A DNA stretch of 64,000 bases. Source: Salinisphaera sp052044135 (GTDB lineage Bacteria > Pseudomonadota > Gammaproteobacteria > Nevskiales > Salinisphaeraceae). Where the stretch lies: NCBI RefSeq assembly GCF_052044135.1, contig NZ_JBQDYF010000017.1, positions 5,977 through 69,976 on the forward strand. Reading direction: 5' to 3'. Below, in pieces: positions 57,154 to 64,000 of this stretch (positions within the stretch are counted from its first letter, which is position 1; each line of letters starts with the position of its first letter). The notes under the pieces were generated by a model. That model was not told the DNA's origin and searched no databases. It saw only the letters and a list, made by a program, of their open reading frames with translations. Position numbers and translations under genes: made by a program.

Positions 57154-57501
57154 ATGGCACGGGCGGACATCATGGGTAGCGACAAGACACAGACCGCGCT
57201 GACGGTGCGTATTCTCGGGCGCGACTACTCGGTCACCTGCCCCGAAGGCGAACGCGAAGCGCTGCTGCGCTCGGCCGAACACCTGTCCAAGCGCATGAGC
57301 GCGATCCAGCGTCAGGGCAAGACCCTGGGCTCGGAGCGGATCGCCATCATGGCCGCACTCAACATCGCGCGCGACCTGCTGGACCTGCAGCGCCAGGTCG
57401 AGCGACGCGACGCGGGCCTTGCCGATAGCGACGAGGAAATGACGGAGCGCCTGTCGCAGCTCCAGCTGCGGATTGAGTCGGCACTCGATTCCTCGGGGTG
57501 A
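57154..57501 (+). CDS. zapA: Cell division protein ZapA
   Basis: 115 residues (109 from the second ATG, 57172, which may be the real start). The N-terminal ALTVRILGRDYSVTCPEGERE is the ZapA head domain, followed by LSKRMSAIQRQGKTLGSERIAIMAALNIARDLLDL and a coiled-coil tail. ZapA cross-links FtsZ filaments at the Z ring. The position before 6S RNA and fthC is the classic gammaproteobacterial order. Confidence 0.92.
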   Translation: MARADIMGSDKTQTALTVRILGRDYSVTCPEGEREALLRSAEHLSKRMSAIQRQGKTLGSERIAIMAALNIARDLLDLQRQVERRDAGLADSDEEMTERLSQLQLRIESALDSSG

Positions 57502-57561
57502 CAGCCTGATCGGTCGTGCGTTTGTCACGGCCCCGGGCCGGGGGTACCATGTACCTACCGG

Positions 57562-57740
57562 CATTCCTGCGGTGTTCGACGGTCTCCCGGTTCCCCTTGA
57601 GCCTAATTACCTAACCAGGGGTGGGAACCGGCGCAGGTGAGTATGCCCGCCTTGCTGCGGGAAACCTAATGCGTCGCGGAACGCCCCACTTGAGCGCTTG
57701 TCTCAAGGATAGTGGACGACTGACGGCACGCGCGGGAATG
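57562..57740 (+). ncRNA. ssrS: 6S RNA
   Basis: About 179 nt between zapA and fthC, the standard locus. The terminal stem CATTCCTGCG (57562-57571) pairs with CGCGGGAATG (57731-57740). Within it are CCCTTGAGCC, GGTGAGTATGC and ACTTGAGC...CTTGTCTCAAGG elements resembling E. coli 6S, and a central open bubble that mimics a promoter to bind sigma-70 RNA polymerase. Ends are estimates; a processing site could lie a few bases off. Confidence 0.85.
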
Positions 57741-57768
57741 TCGGTCCCTCTTGTTCGCTCGCCTGCCC

Positions 57769-58341
57769 ATGGCCCGAATCGCCGATCAGCGCAAGACCGC
57801 TCTATCCGCCCGCCGGAGATTGAGCGCCGTTGACCGTCAACGCGCCTCGCGTGCGGCCTGCCGGCGGCTGGCCCGTCTGCCGGCCGTGCAGCGCGCGCGC
57901 CGGATCGGCCTGTACTGGCCGCTGGCCAGCGAGATCGACCCCCGCCCCCTGATCCCCCTGCTCGGCCGGTCGCCGCGGGTAATCTGCTACCCGCGCGTGG
58001 TCGGCGGTGTCCTGCGGTTCGTGCCGATACGCCCGGCGCGAGCCTGGCGTCGCTCCGAGCTCGGCGTCTACGAGCCCGGCGGCTGGAGCCGCCCCGTCAA
58101 CGCGCTCGACTTGCTGGTCATGCCGCTGGCCGGTTTCGATGCCGACGCCCATCGCATCGGTCTCGGCGGCGGCTTCTACGATCGCACGCTGGCCCCGGTC
58201 AGGGATCGGGCCTATCGCAGCCCGACGCGCATCGGCCTCGCCTTCGAATGCCAGCGGCTCGACGCCGTCGAACCCCAGCCATGGGATGTCGAACTGGCCG
58301 CCGTGGTGACCGAAAGCCGCGTGTATCGCAGCCGTCTGTAA
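57769..58341 (+). CDS. fthC: 5-formyltetrahydrofolate cyclo-ligase
   Basis: 190 residues from ATG 57769 (a TTG at 57751 is an alternative). Motifs: early basic helix RKTALSARRRLSA, IGLYWPLASEIDPRPL, CYPRV, and the ATP/folate loop GLGGGFYDR (131-139). It converts 5-formyl-THF to 5,10-methenyl-THF, recycling folate. It directly follows 6S RNA, with which it is usually co-transcribed in gammaproteobacteria (ygfA). Confidence 0.92.
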   Translation: MARIADQRKTALSARRRLSAVDRQRASRAACRRLARLPAVQRARRIGLYWPLASEIDPRPLIPLLGRSPRVICYPRVVGGVLRFVPIRPARAWRRSELGVYEPGGWSRPVNALDLLVMPLAGFDADAHRIGLGGGFYDRTLAPVRDRAYRSPTRIGLAFECQRLDAVEPQPWDVELAAVVTESRVYRSRL

Positions 58342-58478
58342 CGGTCGCCGGCACGGCATGTACAAGGCCACCAGGCCTCGACTGAATGGTGCCGCCCCCC
58401 AACCGGCATCGCCGGCTCTCGCATGGCATGCGGACAAACCCTAGAATCGATCGACCCGCACGCACGATAAGGAGACAC

Positions 58479-58955
<477 letters not shown>

Positions 58956-59045
58956 GCAGCCCGAAGCCGCGTCGTATGCCAAAGGGGGTGCCGGGCGCAC
59001 ACGGATTCACGTACGCGACTGGCGTATGGCACTGCAGTGACGGAG

Positions 59046-59076
59046 GTCGGATTAGGTGCTTGCACCGTAATCCGAC
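59046..59076. repeat. REP-like palindrome 1
   Basis: GTCGGATTA and TAATCCGAC arms around a GGTGCTTGCACC core. The same 9 bp arm recurs in the second element 30 bp away. Confidence 0.75.
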
Positions 59077-59105
59077 AGCCGAGCCTCGGAACTCGCCGAT
59101 TGAGC

Positions 59106-59135
59106 GTCGGATTACGCGCTGCGCGCTAATCCGAC
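59106..59135. repeat. REP-like palindrome 2
   Basis: GTCGGATTA and TAATCCGAC arms around a GC-rich core (CGCGCTGCGCGC). The arm sequence resembles widespread REP elements of proteobacteria; the two copies form a BIME-like pair between convergent genes. Confidence 0.8.
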
Positions 59136-59379
59136 CTACCGGCAAGGCATTGTTTTTAAATTCGTTAGGCGGAATAAGGGGTTGTCTACCTCCTCTTTTG
59201 AGCAAGCAAAAGAAGGGACTCGCACGGCATTGCGAAACCAGAGCCCAACTCACCTCGTGGTTCAATATTTTGGCTGCCGAAACCGCCCGTTCGCGCTTGG
59301 AAAACTCGCGGGTTCGATGCAATTCGGCGCGTCGCGGTACCCCGTGTTGGATGTCGGCGCCGACAAACGACTACATCCG

Positions 59380-60450
59380 CTACGGGCGCCCCATCACCTC
59401 ATCGATCCGCGCCGTAACCGCCGCCACCGGAATCAACCCCATCACCCCGGCATCGTCCTCGATCCGTGTGCCCCACTTCACCGCATCCGGCGTGCTGTTG
59501 CGATAGTGCGACGCGGCCTCGGCGAAGTAGTCCACGCACAGGTCGCGCGACCGGTACGCACCGCTGCGACGCGGATCGGTCGCGGCATGCAGACTGATGG
59601 TGGCGATGTCGGTGGCATTCGCCATATGCGCCGGCCCGGAATCGGGGGTCAGCAGGATTCGACCGTGCTCGAACAGTGCCAGCAGTTGCTTGAGATTGGT
59701 TTGCCCGATGAGATCGGTCGCCGGCTCGCGCATGGCGCCCCGGATCGCCTCACCCGCGGCGCGTTCGGCCCGGCTCGGCCCGCCCACCAGCACGCAACGC
59801 ATTCCGTGAGCCCGTATCGCATGATCGGCCGCCGCGGCATAGCGCTCGGCCGCCCAGTTGCGCATTGCATGGCTCGAACACGGACTGATGAACAGGATCG
59901 GGCGCGGGTCGCGCGCCGCATACAGCAAAGCGCCGGCATGCGCGCGGTCGACATCGGCGATCGGCACCCGCCAGTCGAACACGGGTTGCGCGGCGCCGAT
60001 GGCCGCAGCAAAGCCCAGAAAGCCATCCACCACATGGCGGCTGGCCACCGGCGGAATACGTTCGTGCACGAATAGACGCTGCCCGTCCCGCGACCGGCGT
60101 CTGTCGAAGCCGATACGACGCTTGGCGGATATCAGGCGGCTGACGCGGTTGGCGCGCCAACTCGCGTGCATGTTCAGCAGCGCATCAAAGCGGCGACCGG
60201 CCAATTGACGCTTGAGCGCGACGATCGCCGAGCGCCCGCCGCGCTTGTCGTAGACCAGGCACTCGACGCCCGGCAGATCGGCCACCAGCTTCGCCTCGGT
60301 CCGGTTGATCACCCAGCCGATCTCGATGTCGGGACGGGCCGCTTGCAGCGTATGCACCACCGGCACAACGTTGGCGCAGTCACCGAGCGCGGACAGCCGC
60401 AGGATACAGACGCGGCGCGGCACCTGCGCTGGCAGAGTTCGGTCGGACAT
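59380..60450 (-). CDS. Glycosyltransferase family 9 (heptosyltransferase-like)
   Basis: 356 residues from ATG 60450, 2 bp after the CDF stop. Motifs: RVCILRLSALGDCANVVPVVHTLQ (ADP-heptose family opening), GWVINRTEAKLVADLPGV, LNMHASWRANRVSRLI, SPCSSHAMRNWAAERYAAAADHAI, and TPDSGPAHMANATDIATISLHAATDPRRSGAY. This is the WaaC/WaaF-type fold that adds ADP-heptose to the inner core. Which heptose position it fills is unclear, so no symbol is given. It lies 15 kb from hldD and the other LPS genes, in an operon with a metal transporter. Confidence 0.9.
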   Translation of the reverse strand: MSDRTLPAQVPRRVCILRLSALGDCANVVPVVHTLQAARPDIEIGWVINRTEAKLVADLPGVECLVYDKRGGRSAIVALKRQLAGRRFDALLNMHASWRANRVSRLISAKRRIGFDRRRSRDGQRLFVHERIPPVASRHVVDGFLGFAAAIGAAQPVFDWRVPIADVDRAHAGALLYAARDPRPILFISPCSSHAMRNWAAERYAAAADHAIRAHGMRCVLVGGPSRAERAAGEAIRGAMREPATDLIGQTNLKQLLALFEHGRILLTPDSGPAHMANATDIATISLHAATDPRRSGAYRSRDLCVDYFAEAASHYRNSTPDAVKWGTRIEDDAGVMGLIPVAAVTARIDEVMGRP

Positions 60451-60452
60451 GA

Positions 60453-61418
60453 TCAGTCGCCGACTTCTTCCTTGTGCGTGTCTGCCGCGTCCGCGTGCGA
60501 CGGCGGCTTGTCCGCTTCGTGCTCGGCCTCGATGAAGATGCGTTTCACCGTGGGGCACTCGGTCTTGATCCGGCGGTCCATGTCGGCGATGGCGTTCTGA
60601 AGCGCTTCCCCGGACAGGCCCGGCTTGAAGCGCAGGCTGATATTGGCGAGCACATATTCCGGCCCGATATGCATGGTCGGCACTTCGTTGACCCGGGCCA
60701 CCGCCGGATGGCGGCTCGCGATGTCCTCGATCTGCTGCACCACGTACTGGTTGGCGGACTCGCCGATCAACAAGCCCTTGGTCTCGACCGCCAGCCACAC
60801 CGAGGAAAACGCGAGGATGCCGCCGATACCGATCGAGGCAAGGCCATCGAAGATTTCGATCCCGGTAAACTGCACCAGCGCCAGCCCCGCGCCGGCCAGC
60901 AGCAGGCCCGCAATCGCCGCCGTATCCTCGAACAACACCAGGAACTTGTTCGGATCCTTGCCGCGACGAACCGCCTCGAGCACGCCCCAGCTGCCCTTCA
61001 CGCGCCGGAACTCCTTGGCCGCGATCGACCAGCTCGTGCCCTCGAACAGCACGGCCAGACCCAGCACGCCGTAGTTGATCAGCGGATGATCGATCGCATG
61101 CGGATGCATGACCTTCTCGATGCCTTCATAGATCGAGATGCCCGCGCCGAGCGTGAACAGCAACACCGCGACCATGAAGCTCCAGAAATAGATCTCCTTG
61201 CCATAGCCGAACGGATACTTGGCGTCGGGCGGCTTCTTCGCCCGCCTCATCCCGTAGAGCATCAGCGCCTGGTTGCCGGTATCGATGACCGAGTGAATGC
61301 CCTCGGCCAGCATCGCCGTACTGCCGCTGAAGATCGAGGCGATGAACTTGCTGATCGCGATCAGCAAGTTCCCGGTCAGGGCGGCCAGCACAACCGTCTT
61401 CGAATTGGATTCCGACAT
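60453..61418 (-). CDS. Cation diffusion facilitator family transporter
   Basis: 321 residues with six membrane helices and a cytoplasmic C-domain. The first metal site is HSVID (His42-x3-Asp46) in AEGIHSVIDTGNQAL; the second helix uses EDTAA (Glu164, Asp165) where many CDFs have HxxxD. The C-domain (from about 240) holds MHIGPEYVLANISLRF, and the protein ends with a His-poor tail. It exports Zn, Fe, Co or Mn using the proton gradient; the metal is not identifiable. The unusual second site matches the ZnT9-like subgroup. It starts 21 bp after ilvA. Confidence 0.9.
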   Translation of the reverse strand: MSESNSKTVVLAALTGNLLIAISKFIASIFSGSTAMLAEGIHSVIDTGNQALMLYGMRRAKKPPDAKYPFGYGKEIYFWSFMVAVLLFTLGAGISIYEGIEKVMHPHAIDHPLINYGVLGLAVLFEGTSWSIAAKEFRRVKGSWGVLEAVRRGKDPNKFLVLFEDTAAIAGLLLAGAGLALVQFTGIEIFDGLASIGIGGILAFSSVWLAVETKGLLIGESANQYVVQQIEDIASRHPAVARVNEVPTMHIGPEYVLANISLRFKPGLSGEALQNAIADMDRRIKTECPTVKRIFIEAEHEADKPPSHADAADTHKEEVGD

Positions 61419-61439
61419 CGATCCGTCTCGGCGAGCGTC

Positions 61440-63017
61440 TCAACCGGCCTGCAGAAACCGTTGATAGACCGGGTTGTCGGTTTCCTCGGCGTAATCGTAG
61501 CCGATGGCATCGAGCGCGGCACGACAGTCGGCCCGCTCATCGGGCGCGACCTGAATCCCCAACAGTACCAGGCCGTGCGCATGCCCATGGTTGCGATAAT
61601 GGAACAACGAGATGTTCCAGCGATCGCCCATCGCCTCGAGAAAGCGCAGCAGTGCGCCCGGGCGCTCCGGGAACTCCACCCGGAACAACACTTCCGAGCC
61701 GGCGCCGGCTGCGCGCCCGCCGACCATGTGCCGCACATGCAGCTTGGCCATTTCGTTGCGCGACATATCGAGCACGTCGTAGCCGGCGCCTCGGAGCGTA
61801 TCGATCAGGGCATCGCGTTCGGCGATACCGTTGCTGAGCTTGATGCCGGCAAAGATCTGGGCGCGTGTGTCGTCGGCGTAGCGATAACCGAACTCGGTGA
61901 TCGAGCGATCGCCGACGGTACGGCAGAACTGCAGGAATGCGCCCGGCCGTTCGGGCATGGTAACCGCCAGCAGCGCTTCCCGCTGCTCACCGAGCTCGGC
62001 GCGCTCGGCGATATACGACAGCCGGTCGAAATTGACGTTGGCCCCCGAGGTGATGGCGACCAGATCCTCGTTCTCGATCCCGGTCTCGGCCGCGTATTTC
62101 TTCGCCCCGGCCACCGCCAGCACGCCCGCCGGCTCGGTCAGTGCACGCGTGTCCTCGTAGACGTCGCGGATGGCCGCGCACATCTCGTCGATGGACACGG
62201 TCATCATCGCGTCCACGTGCCGCTGGCAGACGCGGAATGTTTCCTCGCCCACCTTTTTCACCGCGACGCCGTCGGCGAACAGCCCGACCTCGTCGAGCGT
62301 CACACGCTCGCCGGCGGCCAGCGACGCGCCCATGCTGGCGGCATCCTCCGGTTCGACGCCGATCACACGAATGTCCGGGCGCACGCTCTTGATGTAGGCC
62401 GCCACGCCGGCCAGCATGCCACCGCCGCCGACGCAGACGAACACGGCATGAATCGGCTGCGGGTGCTGGCGCACGATCTCCATGCCGATGGTGCCCTGCC
62501 CGGCGATCACATAGGGATCGTCGTAGGGATGGATATAGACCAGGCCGTCGCGTTCCATGATCTCGGCGGCATGGGCCGCGGCTTCGTCATAGCCGTCGCC
62601 GTGCAGCACAATCTCGCCGCCGAAGCCGGCCACCGCGCTCACCTTGATCTGCGGTGTGGTCCGGGGCATGACAATCACCGCGCGAATACCGAGATTGCGC
62701 CCGGCCAGCGCCACGCCCTGGGCATGGTTGCCCGCCGAGGCACAGATCACGCCGCGCGCCTTCTCTTCTTCGGTCAGATGCGAGATCTTGTTGTAAGCGC
62801 CCCGCAGCTTGAACGAATGCACCGGCTGCAGATCCTCGCGCTTCAAGAACAGCCGGTTGCCGATGCGCTGACTCAGTTGCGCGGCTTCCACCAGCGGCGT
62901 CTCGATCGCCACGTCGTAGACCCGCGCCGCATTGATTCGCTTGAGATATTCGGCGTCGCCGACATCGACGGCCGGGGCCGAACCGCCGAGGGCGGTCTGT
63001 TTGAGGCTGCTGTTCAT
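61440..63017 (-). CDS. ilvA: Biosynthetic threonine ammonia-lyase
   Basis: 525 residues from ATG 63017; E. coli IlvA has 514. The catalytic PLP-fold II domain has KREDLQPVHSFKLRGAYNK (PLP lysine Lys70 in SFKLR), SAGNHAQGVAL, GGGGMLAGVAAYIK, and SGANVNFDRL. Two ACT-like domains fill the C-terminal 200 residues and bind isoleucine and valine. The enzyme deaminates threonine to 2-oxobutanoate, the committed step to isoleucine. It is the first gene of a likely operon with the CDF and GT9 genes. Confidence 0.96.
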   Translation of the reverse strand: MNSSLKQTALGGSAPAVDVGDAEYLKRINAARVYDVAIETPLVEAAQLSQRIGNRLFLKREDLQPVHSFKLRGAYNKISHLTEEEKARGVICASAGNHAQGVALAGRNLGIRAVIVMPRTTPQIKVSAVAGFGGEIVLHGDGYDEAAAHAAEIMERDGLVYIHPYDDPYVIAGQGTIGMEIVRQHPQPIHAVFVCVGGGGMLAGVAAYIKSVRPDIRVIGVEPEDAASMGASLAAGERVTLDEVGLFADGVAVKKVGEETFRVCQRHVDAMMTVSIDEMCAAIRDVYEDTRALTEPAGVLAVAGAKKYAAETGIENEDLVAITSGANVNFDRLSYIAERAELGEQREALLAVTMPERPGAFLQFCRTVGDRSITEFGYRYADDTRAQIFAGIKLSNGIAERDALIDTLRGAGYDVLDMSRNEMAKLHVRHMVGGRAAGAGSEVLFRVEFPERPGALLRFLEAMGDRWNISLFHYRNHGHAHGLVLLGIQVAPDERADCRAALDAIGYDYAEETDNPVYQRFLQAG

Positions 63018-63213
63018 GGCGCACACGGCTTGGAAAAACGCCTCATGCTAAACCTTTGGCGCGGCCGCGACCACGATCGGCCTTGTCCGAGCAGGGCGAT
63101 CGCGCATAAATCAGGCGACCAACGCCAGTACCTTGCCCCGATAGTTCTCGTCTCGGCCGCTCTTGTGGCGTTTGCCCCCGATGCGGCGTTGTCGGGCGCA
63201 ACAGGTTAGAGAG

Positions 63214-64000
63214 TCAAATAGCATAGCGCCGCGGCGCCGCACCGAACGATTCGGCATCGGCGGGCCGCGAATTGACATAGCAACGGCGTTCGGCGCTGAG
63301 CTCGCCGTTGATTTCGCGTTCGCATTCAGCCGTCAAGCGCGCCGGCGATTCAATAAGGCTCTTGATTATGTGCGGCACGCAGCGGGCTGAATAAGCCAGG
63401 GCATTTTGTCCGCAGATGCACGCGAATAAATGCAAATACGAAGCAAGATCAATGCGTTGCTGCTTCAGGCGCGCGAGCGCTCGCGTTGCCAAGCCTTCTG
63501 AAGGTACGTTATACGTCATCAAGAACGCTCTTGATGTTGATGGGTCGGGTCTTCCTGCCTTTCCCGCCTTAAAACACGCCGATCGTCCAGCCGGATTGGG
63601 TGCTGTTCCCTGTGTTGGTCTCGAGATCGGCAAGCGCCGATCGCCGGGCGATGATATCCCGGATATCGATGCAACAGCACACAGCCAATCAGGGGCGTCG
63701 GCGTGGGCCGGTGAGTGTACGACAAGCCCGCGCTCGATGAGAAAACGGTACTCTCTATCCGAGACGGACGCGCGACTCGGCTTGGAGACGATCAGCGCTT
63801 CGTTATTAACCCGGCACAAAATAGATGATTCTTCGGGCCTGTTGCCGTTTCGTACACGTGCCGCGTTGGAGACCGCAAATTCGTCCAGACAAGGCGCGCG
63901 TCGCCGGTCGTGGCGTGCCACGATCAAGACGCGCAACGTCGTATTGGCGCCCTGGTTGATTTTATGGGCGGCCCAACCCGAAGGGACAAGCGCTGTTTTG
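63214..64000 (-). CDS. Unrecognised gene entering from the right edge, partial
   Basis: The minus frame is open from the right edge to a TGA at 63214 (262 codons visible) and the N-terminus lies outside the window. Codons favour GC in the third position, as in neighbouring genes, which speaks for a real gene. The visible protein has no familiar motif; it has a strand-like TLRVLIVARHDRR, then EYRFLIERGLVVHSPAHADAPDWL, and a Cys-bearing helix region LHLFACICGQNALAYSARCVP. It is rich in Ser, Arg and Ala. I cannot name a family. It could be a decayed gene. No promoter or terminator was found around it. Confidence 0.45.
   Translation of the reverse strand, partial: KTALVPSGWAAHKINQGANTTLRVLIVARHDRRRAPCLDEFAVSNAARVRNGNRPEESSILCRVNNEALIVSKPSRASVSDREYRFLIERGLVVHSPAHADAPDWLCAVASISGISSPGDRRLPISRPTQGTAPNPAGRSACFKAGKAGRPDPSTSRAFLMTYNVPSEGLATRALARLKQQRIDLASYLHLFACICGQNALAYSARCVPHIIKSLIESPARLTAECEREINGELSAERRCYVNSRPADAESFGAAPRRYAI

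Larger units (their letters stand above)
58956..59379. other. Intergenic region between the EVE gene and the GT9 gene
   Basis: 424 bp between convergent genes. It holds two REP-like palindromes (59046-59076, 59106-59135); the rest has no gene, ribosome site or recognisable RNA. The A/T-richer stretch 59155-59290 is noticeable but unassigned. Confidence 0.6.

Noticed and set aside
60474..63209. Long plus-strand open frame (911 codons) opposite ilvA and the CDF gene
   Set aside because: Antisense shadow of conserved ilvA and CDF reading frames.

Overview
This 64 kb window comes from a high-GC gammaproteobacterium. The evidence is the zapA - 6S RNA - 5-formyltetrahydrofolate cyclo-ligase order, the heptose/Kdo lipopolysaccharide core genes, glnE, sohB, and a full exosortase A (XrtA)/PEP-CTERM exopolysaccharide locus. 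A Salinisphaera-like halophilic or marine lineage would fit, but that is inference from gene content only; no taxonomic marker was searched.

Region 1 (1-31.8 kb, nearly all minus strand) is an XrtA-type exopolysaccharide (EPS) and protein-sorting locus. Read in transcription order (right to left) it holds wecB; a tiny PEP-CTERM protein; the initiating sugar-phosphate transferase; the PrsK/PrsR two-component system; the TPR lipoprotein PrsT; then a long, mostly ATGA-coupled run: Wza-like export lipoprotein, Wzz-like chain-length protein, tyrosine autokinase, outer-membrane beta-barrel, AAA ATPase, polysaccharide deacetylase, FemAB-like protein, a glycosyltransferase, an exosortase A-EpsI fusion, another glycosyltransferase, an asparagine-synthase-like amidotransferase, two GT4 glycosyltransferases, an ATP-grasp ligase, an alpha/alpha-toroid protein, an O-ligase/polymerase, and a glycosyltransferase cut by the left edge. 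The initiator loads the first sugar, the transferases extend the repeat, the ligase polymerises or transfers it, Wzz/kinase/Wza export it, and XrtA processes PEP-CTERM proteins. The ATP-grasp, FemAB and amidotransferase genes suggest amino-acid or amide decoration of the polymer (inference).

Region 2 (31.9-38.8 kb) is looser and locally lower in GC: a 743-residue surface lipoprotein with a RIFT-barrel-like start (possible polysaccharide lyase), the proline transporter PutP, and a second PEP-CTERM protein whose gene has a clear sigma-54 promoter and an upstream dyad. This fits control by PrsR, the sigma-54 activator encoded 12 kb away. Two intergenic deserts lie here.

Region 3 (38.8-44.5 kb) is LPS core and lipid A assembly (waaA, hldE, an LpxL-type acyltransferase, kdkA, hldD).

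Region 4 (44.8-64 kb) is housekeeping: glnE; groES-groEL behind a sigma-32 promoter; a thiolase; a sodium:neurotransmitter-type symporter; hemH-sohB; an HtrA protease; a small TIGR02449-like protein and zapA; 6S RNA; fthC; an EVE-domain protein; a REP-like palindrome pair; a probable ilvA - CDF transporter - GT9 operon; and an unrecognised gene entering from the right edge. Several terminators and promoters were read directly from the sequence. Two edge genes (left glycosyltransferase, right unknown) are partial.
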